42,370 nucleotides of DNA, from the NCBI GenBank assembly GCA_020629965.1, contig JAHDCG010000044.1, positions 1 through 42,370 on the forward strand, written 5' to 3'. The notes under the pieces were generated by a model that had not been told where the DNA came from, ran no database searches, and saw only the letters and a list, made by a program, of their open reading frames with translations. This document shows positions 15,509-23,141 of the stretch, piece by piece. Position 1 is the first letter of the stretch. Each line of letters begins with the position of its first letter. Made by a program: the position numbers and the translations under genes. The stretch is from Saprospiraceae bacterium. GTDB lineage: Bacteria > Bacteroidota > Bacteroidia > Chitinophagales > Saprospiraceae.

Positions 15509-15577
15509 TGTTTTTTAACCCTGATCATTATGATTTTTATGATTTTGTTATGAATTTGAGTTTACTACGTAAAATTT
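15509..15577 (-). repeat. Dispersed ~70-base intergenic repeat, copy B
   Basis: The complement matches 8451-8520 in order of elements (hairpin TTTTACGTAGTAAA, ATCATAA words, ATCAGGGTT). Another run of TTATGATTTTTTATGATTT lies at 15458-15476. The 15432-15819 gap otherwise holds the CAAC words before the sorA-like gene (15785-15816) and no gene. Confidence 0.65.
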
Positions 15578-15819
15578 TTTTTTGCCTTGAATGGCTGATG
15601 ACGATTTGAAATCCTCCGCGTTTTTCCTCGCAAATTTATAATTTGCGCAGGTATCGAGTGCTGCTGCGGTATTCATGTAAATTACAAATTTGAGGGGGAA
15701 AATCGTTCGGCTTTACAAATGCCGATTTATCTCTCAAGACGAGTGAAACTACACAACAAAGCAACGTTTTACCCCAATCGCGCGCTCAACAATTCAACGG
15801 TTTAACAATCCAACAAAAA

Positions 15820-17133
15820 ATGCCCGAAAACAAAAAAATCGGTCTCCACACCTTATACCAAACCGACAAAACCAAAGCCGAAAAAATCCTCCTCGGCGCA
15901 TCCGCTAATCGGCGCGGTTTTCTCAAAAGCGGGGCGATTGCAGCGTTAGGAACACTTCTCGGCGCACCCGTCGTCTTCGGAAAAAACTACCCGTCGGGGC
16001 TGATACCGGCGGCTTGGGCAGACAGCGATTTGCCCTTTTCTTTGCCCGGTAAAAACGGCGGTTTGGTCATTCTCAACGACCGCCCGATAAACGCCGAAAC
16101 GCCGCCGCATCTTTTGGACGATAAAATTACGCCCGCCGATTTACTTTTCGTCAGAAATAACGGCATTCCGCCGGAGGCAGGCAGCATCGACCCGCAGACT
16201 TGGACGCTGACCGTCGAGGGCGAGTCCGCTGCCCGCAGCAAGACCTACACACTTGCCGATTTGAAAAGCAAATTCAAAAATTATACTTATCAACTGACTT
16301 TGGAATGCGGCGGCAACGGTCGCAAAGAGTTCAATCCGCCCGCCAAAGGCAATCAATGGACGACGGGCGCGGTGGGCTGCCCGACGTGGACGGGTGTAAG
16401 ATTGAAAGACGTACTGAACGATGTCGGCGTGAAAAATGACGCGGTTTACATCGGTTATTACGGAAAAGATACGCACCTCAGCGGCGATACGGCGAAGACC
16501 GTGATTTCGCGCGGCGTGCCGATGGTCAAAGCGATGCAGGACGAAAGTTTGCTTGCGTGGCAAATGAACGGCGCGGACATTCCCTTGCTCAACGGACATC
16601 CGCTGCGCTTGGTTTTCGGAGGTTGGCCGGCCTCTTGTTCGGGTAAATGGCTGCACAAAATTGTCATCAGAAATCGAGTCCACGACGGCTCGAAAATGAC
16701 GGGGCAATCTTACCGGGTGCCCTGCACACCCGTCGCGCCCGGCACCAAAGTCCCCGACGAGGAGATGTGCATCATCGAAACCATGCCGGTCAAATCGCTC
16801 ATCACTTTTCCCAAAACCGGGGCAACGATTAAACGCAGTCAAAAACTGCCGATACGCGGACATGCTTGGGCGGGCGATACGTCGATAAAAGCGGTAGATT
16901 ACTCCATAGATTTCGGTGCGACGTGGCAAAAATGTAACTTGGAAGCCGCCGCAAACCTCAATGCGTGGCAGCATTTCAGCGCACAAATCACCTTCCCGCA
17001 AAGCGGCTACTATGAGGTGTGGGCGCGAGCGACGGACGCCGCCGGCACGGCACAACCGATGCTGCTGCCCGGTTGGAATCCGCGCGGCTATCTCAACAAT
17101 GCCTGTCACCGCATCGCCGTCAAAGTTCAGTAA
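15820..17133 (+). CDS. Sulfite dehydrogenase, molybdopterin subunit (SorA-like)
   Basis: 437 residues of the sulfite oxidase family. A Tat signal NRRGFLKSG (30-38) precedes a hydrophobic stretch ending LIPAAWA (61-67). The molybdenum-ligand cysteine is C163 in TLECGGNGR, and the C-terminal Mo-co dimerisation domain follows (~300-437, DYSIDFGATWQKC, GYYEVWARATDAAGT). Oxidises sulfite to sulfate in the periplasm and passes electrons to a cytochrome c; the next gene, one base away, encodes such a subunit. Methionine sulfoxide reductase MsrP is a relative, but length, dimerisation domain and the cytochrome partner favour a sulfite dehydrogenase. Confidence 0.88.
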   Translation: MPENKKIGLHTLYQTDKTKAEKILLGASANRRGFLKSGAIAALGTLLGAPVVFGKNYPSGLIPAAWADSDLPFSLPGKNGGLVILNDRPINAETPPHLLDDKITPADLLFVRNNGIPPEAGSIDPQTWTLTVEGESAARSKTYTLADLKSKFKNYTYQLTLECGGNGRKEFNPPAKGNQWTTGAVGCPTWTGVRLKDVLNDVGVKNDAVYIGYYGKDTHLSGDTAKTVISRGVPMVKAMQDESLLAWQMNGADIPLLNGHPLRLVFGGWPASCSGKWLHKIVIRNRVHDGSKMTGQSYRVPCTPVAPGTKVPDEEMCIIETMPVKSLITFPKTGATIKRSQKLPIRGHAWAGDTSIKAVDYSIDFGATWQKCNLEAAANLNAWQHFSAQITFPQSGYYEVWARATDAAGTAQPMLLPGWNPRGYLNNACHRIAVKVQ

Positions 17134-17134
17134 T

Positions 17135-17680
17135 ATGGAAGAGAAAAATACGGAAAAATACTTCGCCGCCAATCAATCTTACCTGTTCGGTTTTTTGGTA
17201 AATTTGACTTTGCTCGTCTGCATTGCCTTGTTGCTGTACGGCGTTTTCGGTGAGAGTATGCGGGGCATTTTTGCGCAACCGCAGCCCGTACCCGAGGTCG
17301 TGCAAAAGCAAAACCGCAAACAACGCGCCGTTGCCGCCGTCGATGATTTTGACCGGGTAGAAAACGGTATTCATGTACCAACGGGCTTGGTTTTCGCGGA
17401 GGGTTTTGACGTGGTGCGCGGCACTTGCACGGCTTGTCATTCCGCGAAGTTAGTGACCCAAAATCGAGCGACGCGTGCGGGTTGGAAGGGCATGATTCGT
17501 TGGATGCAAAAAACGCAGGGCTTGTGGAATTTAGGCAAAAACGAACCGATTATTCTCGATTATTTGGCGAAGCATTACGCGCCGACGGAGGCGGTGCGCC
17601 GCCCGGGTTTGGATGTAGCGGCAATCGAGTGGTACGTTTTGGATTTGGCGGAGGAGGCGGTTGTACAAAAACAGAAGTAA
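17135..17680 (+). CDS. Membrane-anchored cytochrome c subunit of sulfite dehydrogenase (SorB-like)
   Basis: 181 residues. An N-terminal membrane anchor (YLFGFLVNLTLLVCIALLLYG, 16-36) is followed by a linker rich in Pro, Gln and Lys and one haem site CTACH (98-102); M120 or M124 in GMIRWMQKTQG is the likely distal ligand. This matches SorB-type monohaem subunits that accept electrons from the molybdenum subunit. The ATG at 17135 lies one base after the stop of the SorA-like gene, so the pair is translationally coupled. The anchor would hold the complex at the inner membrane facing the periplasm. Confidence 0.85.
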   Translation: MEEKNTEKYFAANQSYLFGFLVNLTLLVCIALLLYGVFGESMRGIFAQPQPVPEVVQKQNRKQRAVAAVDDFDRVENGIHVPTGLVFAEGFDVVRGTCTACHSAKLVTQNRATRAGWKGMIRWMQKTQGLWNLGKNEPIILDYLAKHYAPTEAVRRPGLDVAAIEWYVLDLAEEAVVQKQK

Positions 17681-17698
17681 TCCGTGAGCAGGAAAAAA

Positions 17699-18421
17699 TT
17701 ACTGTAAAGTATCGAGTCGCGCCTCCAAGTATTCGTATTCAACGTAGCCGTTAGAGAGTAAAGACGCTTTTTCGTCTTTTATGACTACCAGAGTCGGAAA
17801 GCCGGAAATGCCGTAATTTTTGGTCAAACTGATGTCTTGCAGCGCGGCATTTTGGTATTTGGGGTCGGATAAATCTTTGACAAATTGCGTACCGTCCAGA
17901 CCGATTTTTTCCGCATAGCGACCGTAGTCCTGCAAGTGCTCGGGGTGCATACCGTCCACATAAACGGCGCGGTGCAGCATCGAACCGAGCTCAAAAGCCC
18001 GATCCGGCATTTTTTCTTTAACAATCGACAAAGCGACGGCCGGCGGGAAAGAGTTCATAATCATGTTGCCTTCTTCCAAAGGTCCGTTGATAAAATCTTC
18101 GCCGAATTTTACGCCGCAGCGTTCTTCCACCGTTTTGTAGGCTCCCGCTTTGATGTAGGGCGCGACCTCTCCGATAGGACCGACGCCGCTTTCGAGTTTG
18201 AGACCGCCGCTGACAATTTCAAAGTCGAATTTGTCACCGTAATTTTGGCGTATTTCAGTCATGACGGGACTAAAGCCGTAGCACCAACCGCAAAGCGCGT
18301 CGTAGAAGTAGAGAATTTTTGTTTTGTTTTCCTGCATCGGATTTTTTAAAGTATTAGAAACGGTGACAAATAACAATAAAACGAGGATGATTGGTAAAAT
18401 AAGTTTTCCGTAGTCTTTCAT
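17699..18421 (-). CDS. DsbA-family thioredoxin-fold protein with CGWC motif
   Basis: 240 residues. A membrane segment or signal (KLILPIILVLLLFVTVSNTL, 6-25) precedes a thioredoxin fold with the redox motif CGWC at 44-47 (DALCGWCYGF) and a C-terminal ISGFPTLVVI strand with the cis-proline. The inserted helical domain and the LCGWCYG motif fit the FrnE/DSBA-like group (PF01323). It probably acts on thiols in the periplasm, or anchored to the membrane. It is divergently transcribed from an HxlR-type regulator, with a palindrome between them; this layout usually means thiol or electrophile stress control. Confidence 0.82.
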   Translation of the reverse strand: MKDYGKLILPIILVLLLFVTVSNTLKNPMQENKTKILYFYDALCGWCYGFSPVMTEIRQNYGDKFDFEIVSGGLKLESGVGPIGEVAPYIKAGAYKTVEERCGVKFGEDFINGPLEEGNMIMNSFPPAVALSIVKEKMPDRAFELGSMLHRAVYVDGMHPEHLQDYGRYAEKIGLDGTQFVKDLSDPKYQNAALQDISLTKNYGISGFPTLVVIKDEKASLLSNGYVEYEYLEARLDTLQ

Positions 18422-18438
18422 TGCATTATTTTATTTCA

Positions 18439-18446
18439 CAAAATTA
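18439..18446 (-). promoter_or_regulatory. -7 element of the DsbA-like gene
   Basis: TAATTTTG on the minus strand, full match to TAnnTTTG, 18 bases before the start codon. No TTTG at -33; the palindrome at 18475-18490 begins 28 bases further upstream. Confidence 0.5.
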
Positions 18447-18474
18447 CCTTAAATTTGCTGTTCATTTTGCGCTA

Positions 18475-18490
18475 CTATACTTGAGTATAG
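18475..18490. promoter_or_regulatory. Palindromic operator of the HxlR/DsbA-like divergent pair
   Basis: CTATACT-TG-AGTATAG has perfect 7-base arms. It lies 23 bases before the HxlR start codon. Palindromes of the AGTATACT type are typical HxlR-family operators. The position suggests autorepression and control of the divergent thiol gene. Confidence 0.7.
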
Positions 18491-18513
18491 CGTTCACTAC
18501 ATTTTCGATTATC

Positions 18514-18864
18514 ATGCGACCTGCCATCAAGAAAGACGAAAAAGAATGTAAAGTTTACCTGCGCCCCGTGCGCGATGTCATTGACCTCATCGGCGGCAAA
18601 TGGCGGCTGCCGATATTGGTGGCTTTGAGTTTCGGCGATAAAAAATTTACGGAATTGGAACGCGCCCTGCCCGGTATTTCACCGCGCATGCTATCGAAAG
18701 AATTAAAGGATTTGGAACTGAATCTTTTGGTGAGCAAAAAGGCGGAAGAAATCGGTGCCGAACCGACTGCCTATCATCTGACGGATTACGGTAAAAGTTT
18801 GGACGCCGTCATTCAAAGTATGCGTACTTGGGGAACAAAACACCGTGCGCACGTGATGCGGTAA
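18514..18864 (+). CDS. HxlR-family transcriptional regulator
   Basis: 116 residues from ATG 18514; the frame is open 31 codons upstream but that stretch contains the operator and is unlikely to be translated. The winged-helix signatures of HxlR proteins are present: VIDLIGGKWRLPILVALSFGDKKFTELERALPGISPRMLSKELKDLE and the wing YHLTDYGKSLDAVI. A cysteine at position 12 (ECKVYLRP) matches the conserved N-terminal cysteine used by redox-sensing HxlR members such as YodB and HypR. Likely controls itself and the divergent DsbA-like gene. Confidence 0.88.
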   Translation: MRPAIKKDEKECKVYLRPVRDVIDLIGGKWRLPILVALSFGDKKFTELERALPGISPRMLSKELKDLELNLLVSKKAEEIGAEPTAYHLTDYGKSLDAVIQSMRTWGTKHRAHVMR

Positions 18865-18873
18865 GGTTGTTTT

Positions 18874-19635
18874 TTAATCCGCCCCCGCCCACTTTTTAAA
18901 CGCCTTCACCCGCGTGCGACTGACGATAACCGCTTCCGTAAAAGCGGGTTTTAAATCCAACTTTAAGCGGTGATTAAAGTAAGCGTGAATTTTTTCAATG
19001 CCGTCGATGCCGATGATTTGCTTGCGATTGATGCGAAAAAAATCGGCGGGGTCGAGTTGCTGTGCAAGGCGGTCGAGCGACTGTTCGAGCAGAAACCGCT
19101 TGCCGGATTTTTGCATCAGGAAAGTCAAGCCGTCTTCGGAGTAGAAGTAAGCCGCATTTGCCGTGTCGATGCGCACGTATTCCTGTCCGCTTTTCACCAA
19201 AAATCTTGTTTTATAATCGGGCTGCGGGGCGCGTACCGCTTGCAGTAATTGCTGCCAATCGGGCGCGGCGGTTTGAGATTGATGCAGCCGTTTGAATTTG
19301 TCGATTGCTGCGGCGAGTTCGTTTTTATCGACGGGTTTGAGTAGGTAGTCGATGCTGTTGACTTTGAAGGCTTTGAGCGTATATTCGTCAAATGCGGTCG
19401 AAAAAATGACGGGTGCGGTGACTTCCGTTTGCGCGAAAATATCGAAGCTGATGCCGTCCGCCAATTGAATATCCATAAAAATCAAATCGGGCTGCGGGTG
19501 TGCGTCGAGGTAGGCAACTGAGCCGGCAATACTATCACATACGGCGAGAATATTGCCTTCGGGCAGGCATTCGGCGAGCAGAGTTTGCAGGCGTTTGGCG
19601 GCGTAAGTTTCGTCTTCGATGAGGAGGATTTGCAT
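18874..19635 (-). CDS. LytTR-type response regulator
   Basis: 253 residues. Receiver domain 1-120 with the phospho-acceptor D55 (IFMDIQL), acidic pair E7-D8 and the K101 switch (YLLKPVDK). The LytTR DNA-binding domain occupies ~145-253 (FLVKSGQEYVRID, FFRINRKQIIGID). The partner is almost certainly the LytS-type kinase at 21806-22843, normally the next gene upstream in Bacteroidota; here two RloAB genes lie between them. A short word (AATCCTGCTCGCCTCTCA, minus strand, 19653-19670) before the start is shared with 381-398. Confidence 0.92.
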   Translation of the reverse strand: MQILLIEDETYAAKRLQTLLAECLPEGNILAVCDSIAGSVAYLDAHPQPDLIFMDIQLADGISFDIFAQTEVTAPVIFSTAFDEYTLKAFKVNSIDYLLKPVDKNELAAAIDKFKRLHQSQTAAPDWQQLLQAVRAPQPDYKTRFLVKSGQEYVRIDTANAAYFYSEDGLTFLMQKSGKRFLLEQSLDRLAQQLDPADFFRINRKQIIGIDGIEKIHAYFNHRLKLDLKPAFTEAVIVSRTRVKAFKKWAGAD

Positions 19636-19726
19636 GAGGATTGTTTAGACCTTGAGAGGCGAGCAGGATTAGAGGATTTTACCGGTCATTGACTAAAAAT
19701 GAAGCAAAGGGTTAACGAGGAGTTAT

Positions 19727-20446
19727 TTATTTACCCGGTGTCCAAGAATAATAATCTATCCATTCTGATAGTCTTTGTACGAGCAGATGAACTTTTGTAC
19801 TCGGATTGGCATCGATTGGAGCGTTTTCGCCATGGTATTCGAGCAGTTTTTCGGCTTTTGCGGCGGCGGCGTTTCCGTCTCCTGCATTAAGGACTATTTC
19901 AATTGTTCGCTCATTGGGTTTGTAGTGGTCATATTCGTAGCTCTCGTATCCGGGTATTTTTTGAAAAATTTCTTTCAACGCTTGATAGATTTCTGCTCTT
20001 GTCAGCGGAGTTTTTTCATCGACATCAGTAAAATGCAGCAAAAACCACAATTCAAAAACTTCATTGCTGTACGCTGTTTCAAAACGGTTTTTAGCAGCGA
20101 TACTAAAAGCATCCGCAAAATTTTGGCGCGTGGTTGCGTTTTTGTCGGCATCGTCTTTATCAAATACGACCCAAATTTCATCTACTTCTTTTTTTGCCTT
20201 TCGCGCTAAAATTTCTTTTTCTTTGACGGCAAACTCTACGACTCTTTTTGGGTCTCGCCCGGCACCTACGGTTTCGAGATATAGAGTTTCGGGGGGAATT
20301 CGTCTTTTGTAAGTGCCGAAGTATGCAGGCTCCGTCTGCTCATCTTCACAAACTATCAAAAAAAGATATTCGTATTTTCTGAATCTGACCGGTCTTTCTT
20401 TTTCCTCCTCCTCCGCCTTGCTTTTTATTTTACCTCTTTTCGCCAT
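19727..20446 (-). CDS. RloB-like protein (AbiLii-type), Toprim-like, module 1
   Basis: 239 residues. The RloB family motifs are clear: FLIVCEDEQTEPAYF (29-43), VVFDKDD (93-99) and NEVFELWFLLHF (128-139). The early acidic residues (E34, E36) followed by DxD (D96, D98) resemble the Toprim core seen in OLD-family nucleases. The gene overlaps the preceding ATPase gene by 17 bases. ATPase plus RloB pairs are found in restriction-linked loci and in the AbiL phage-defence systems, so anti-phage function is probable but inferred. The charged N-terminal tail (KSKAEEEEKERP) is not seen in this form in the second module. Confidence 0.82.
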   Translation of the reverse strand: MAKRGKIKSKAEEEEKERPVRFRKYEYLFLIVCEDEQTEPAYFGTYKRRIPPETLYLETVGAGRDPKRVVEFAVKEKEILARKAKKEVDEIWVVFDKDDADKNATTRQNFADAFSIAAKNRFETAYSNEVFELWFLLHFTDVDEKTPLTRAEIYQALKEIFQKIPGYESYEYDHYKPNERTIEIVLNAGDGNAAAAKAEKLLEYHGENAPIDANPSTKVHLLVQRLSEWIDYYSWTPGK

Positions 20447-21740
20447 TAGGAATTAGTTTTAGTGAATGAAAATCCGAGAGAACCGGTACAGCACCATATC
20501 TGCCTTCAATGTATCTTTTTTCTTTGTCCGTATCCGGTCTTTCTTTCGAGTCATCAAGATAAACAAAGTCAGAAAGAGAGTAAATTTCGGTAGCTTCTCG
20601 GGTATTTTTTTCGCAAAAATAAATTTGGTCTCTGCGCAATTCGGAATACGTCAATAAATTCGTGTTGTGAGTAGCGAATATAAGTTGTGCATTATTAGGA
20701 TTGGTCTGCTTATCCAAAAAAAGATTAATCGTTTCAAGCGTCATAATCGGATGTAATTTGGCTTCAATTTCATCGATTATCAATACCCCGCCGTTGGTCA
20801 ATGTCCATAGGACGGGACCGCTTAATTGAAAAGCTTTATTTGTACCTGCCGATTCTCGTTCCGCAAATTTCCATGATAAAAGTTCATCCGTTACCGCGCC
20901 CTCCTGCGAAAAAAATGTATGTTTGGCAATAATGTCGAAACTTTTCGCTCCGCTCAACTGCTTAGTTAGTTGACTTTTCATACCATCACTTAAACTATCA
21001 GGTAATTCGGAAGTATCAAAATTTTTAGTAATCACATCTACATCAGCCAAACCTAAATCGAGTTTACTCATATAGGTGCGTATTTTTTCTCTGTAATCGG
21101 CATCTTCCCACATGTGTACGGTACCTATGGTTTCGATATTCAAACCGTCAATCATTTGAAACTTTCTAAACCATTGAAATATAGTTTTCGCCTCTTTAAT
21201 ATTAAAATTATCACACATAGAGAGAAACAAAGCATTAGGTCGAGTGGACTCTATGGCAGCGTCGATTACTCTTGTATTGCCTTTCAATGCAGAAGAAGTA
21301 TCGATGATTTCGTCTTCTCGTAAAAACACATTAACCTCCCGTCCGGCAGTTTTTCGGTACAGCCATTCGGAGGTTACTCTGTCTTGATGATACTCAAGTC
21401 CGTATCTGTATCTTACCTCGTCGATGATAAAGGTAATTTCAAAGTATGTAGGTCGTTTTTGCCAACCTTCTTGTAGTAAGAACGGATCGTAAGGCAATTT
21501 TGTAGTAGAAGATGATGCACCGGACAGATTGATGAGTTTATCCAACAAACTCATAGAAAGCAGCAGATTACTTTTTCCGCTTGCATTGGCACCGTAGAGT
21601 GCAATCGCATTTAACGCTTTGTGCTTTCCGTTGAGCATTATATTGCTTGTAAAGTCGCTTTTGCGCTTATCAGGTATCAAACTCAATATTTGCTCTTTAG
21701 CAATGGAGCGATAGTTCGCTACTTTAAATTCTATCAACAT
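20430..21740 (-). CDS. RloA-like ABC/AAA ATPase (AbiLi-type), module 1
   Basis: 436 residues from ATG 21740. The N-terminus MLIEFKVANYRSI is the usual opening of OLD/RloA-type ATPases. Walker A GANASGKS (50-57), ABC signature-like ESAGTNK (296-302), Walker B VLIIDEIEAKLHP (319-331) and H-loop FATHNTN (355-361) are all intact. The insert between Walker A and the signature is family-specific. It works with the RloB protein of the next gene, presumably as sensor or motor of a defence complex. It has its own -7 element, so the pair forms an independent cassette between the kinase and regulator genes. Confidence 0.85.
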   Translation of the reverse strand: MLIEFKVANYRSIAKEQILSLIPDKRKSDFTSNIMLNGKHKALNAIALYGANASGKSNLLLSMSLLDKLINLSGASSSTTKLPYDPFLLQEGWQKRPTYFEITFIIDEVRYRYGLEYHQDRVTSEWLYRKTAGREVNVFLREDEIIDTSSALKGNTRVIDAAIESTRPNALFLSMCDNFNIKEAKTIFQWFRKFQMIDGLNIETIGTVHMWEDADYREKIRTYMSKLDLGLADVDVITKNFDTSELPDSLSDGMKSQLTKQLSGAKSFDIIAKHTFFSQEGAVTDELLSWKFAERESAGTNKAFQLSGPVLWTLTNGGVLIIDEIEAKLHPIMTLETINLFLDKQTNPNNAQLIFATHNTNLLTYSELRRDQIYFCEKNTREATEIYSLSDFVYLDDSKERPDTDKEKRYIEGRYGAVPVLSDFHSLKLIPNGEKR

Positions 21741-21762
21741 GGCTGTTTTGTTTATTTTTTTA

Positions 21763-21770
21763 CAAAAATA
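21763..21770 (-). promoter_or_regulatory. -7 element of RloAB module 1
   Basis: TATTTTTG on the minus strand, a full TAnnTTTG match, 22 bases before the start codon; no clear -33. It lies in the 65-base gap between the kinase stop and the ATPase start. Confidence 0.5.
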
Positions 21771-21805
21771 CACAAGTTCGTCGGTAATCTACGGAAAATT
21801 AAAAT

Positions 21806-22843
21806 TTATTTCAACAACGGCAACTCCACCAAAAACTCCCCTTCCGTTTCCCGCACTTTCACCTCCTTTTTTCCCAATAATTCATACCGTGCTTTAATAT
21901 TTGCCAAACCCACTTTAGTCGAGTTAAACTGCTGTTTTTTCAACTGCAAATTATTGCGCACAATCAAAAAATTATCTTGCACGGAAATGCGAATGTGCAA
22001 AGGATGCGCGGCGGAAACGACGTTATGCTTGACGGCATTTTCCATGAGCATTTGCAACGAAAGCGGCAGTATCAAGTCTTCTGCGTACGCGGCGGGAACG
22101 TCACGGTCGATGATGATTTTATCGCCGAAACGAATTTTCAACAAGTAAACGTAAGCGTCTAAAGCCCGTAATTCTGCGCGCAGCGGTATCAGCTTTTCAT
22201 TGCCTACGGCTAAAATGTGGCGGTAGGTTTGCGAGAGTTTTTCGACAAATCGGATGGCGGATTTCGGGTCTTCGGGTATCAGACTCGTCAGGGTGTTGAG
22301 ACTGTTGAAAAGGAAATGCGGGTTGACTTGATTTTTGAGGGTGTCGAGTTGAGATTGTAGGTTGATGCGTTGCAATTTTTCGCGCGCGATTTCGGCTTCT
22401 TTGTACTTTTGAAAGAGGTAGATGATTTCATAAATACTCATCGTCAGCAGCGTCAGAAAAGCACTTGCCAATAAAGCCTGTACGCCCGTCGGCTCGTCGA
22501 TGCGCGCGGGATTGTAGTCGGTAAAAACGTTTTGCATCAGGAAAATAATCACCGTTTGTACCACAGCGATGATGATTGCCGCGTAAATCACCTGCCAAAA
22601 AAGTCGCTTGCCGAGGTCTGACGCCGCCGGGTATTTGCGACGCATCCGCATAATAATTTCCACGCCCGAGAAGTAATAAATCGCCGTCATTATCGTCGAA
22701 ATGAAGGCGTTCGGGAAATACTCCGCCGGCAGCTTTATCGGTTTGTTGCCGAAAAACATGACGGGGGTCAGCATCCCGAGGAGGAGGATGAAGACGGGAG
22801 CGAATTTTAGGTCGTTGAAACCGAGTATTTGTTTTCTGTTCAA
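21806..22843 (-). CDS. LytS-type sensor histidine kinase
   Basis: 345 residues with four predicted membrane helices in the first ~150 residues, a short coiled linker (YKEAEIAREKLQRINLQSQL) and the His_kinase domain with phospho-acceptor histidine in NPHFLFNSLNTL. The HATPase part has the N box LMENAVKHN and the G box VGLANIKARYELL. No extracytoplasmic sensor domain is present. The start is TTG at 22843: the in-frame stop TAA lies only two codons upstream and the next ATG is inside the first membrane helix. It is the probable partner of the LytTR regulator at 18874-19635. Confidence 0.9.
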   Translation of the reverse strand: MNRKQILGFNDLKFAPVFILLLGMLTPVMFFGNKPIKLPAEYFPNAFISTIMTAIYYFSGVEIIMRMRRKYPAASDLGKRLFWQVIYAAIIIAVVQTVIIFLMQNVFTDYNPARIDEPTGVQALLASAFLTLLTMSIYEIIYLFQKYKEAEIAREKLQRINLQSQLDTLKNQVNPHFLFNSLNTLTSLIPEDPKSAIRFVEKLSQTYRHILAVGNEKLIPLRAELRALDAYVYLLKIRFGDKIIIDRDVPAAYAEDLILPLSLQMLMENAVKHNVVSAAHPLHIRISVQDNFLIVRNNLQLKKQQFNSTKVGLANIKARYELLGKKEVKVRETEGEFLVELPLLK

Positions 22844-22847
22844 TGCT

Positions 22848-23141
22848 TAGTTGGTGGTTGGTGGTTGGTGGGAGGTTTTCTGATTTTGCTCGGTGTTTTG
22901 GTGAAAATGATTCTATGAATTTTCTTGTAAAGATAGTTCGCTTTTTTCTTCCCCGGCACTTACGTGCCGGGCTGAAGTGATTCGTGCCGTTGGCACTTGG
23001 GGATTAGTGGTTAATAGTATCTTCCGGGAAAGATTTATCACCCTATTCATCCACAAAAGTAAAGCGAAAACCGTCCGTCAACCAACAACCACCAACCATC
23101 CGCGACTGAAGTCGGGATTTCGCTGTCGCTCAACCAACCAA
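22848..23141. repeat. Intergenic word repeats and REP-like palindromes between TonB receptor and kinase
   Basis: In the minus direction GTTG words follow the receptor stop (TTGGTTGGTTGAGCG, then GGTTGGTGGTTGTTGGTTG, 23077-23141), and CAAC words (CACCAACCACCAACCACC) precede the kinase start (22848-22876). Between them lie CCCGGCAC-TTAC-GTGCCGGG (22952-22971) followed by CTGAAG, and GTGCC-GTT-GGCAC (22984-22996). Confidence 0.75.
23054..23061 (-). promoter_or_regulatory. -7 element of the kinase gene
   Basis: TACTTTTG on the minus strand (full TAnnTTTG match) with GTTG 18 bases upstream as a partial -33. It predicts a leader of about 200 bases containing the REP-like palindromes. Confidence 0.45.

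Noticed and set aside
15820-17133. SorA-like gene considered as MsrP (methionine sulfoxide reductase)
   Set aside because: The protein is longer, has the Mo-co dimerisation domain, and is coupled to a cytochrome c gene in place of an MsrQ haem membrane protein.
18421-18513. 31-codon N-terminal extension of the HxlR regulator
   Set aside because: It would translate the operator palindrome and starts at the base where the divergent gene starts; the HxlR domain begins properly at ATG 18514.
20430-21740. RloA-like ATPase considered as RecF or SMC-type housekeeping protein
   Set aside because: The N-terminal MLIEFKVANYRSI, the length of 436 residues without a long coiled coil, and the overlapping RloB gene fit the RloA/AbiLi family instead.
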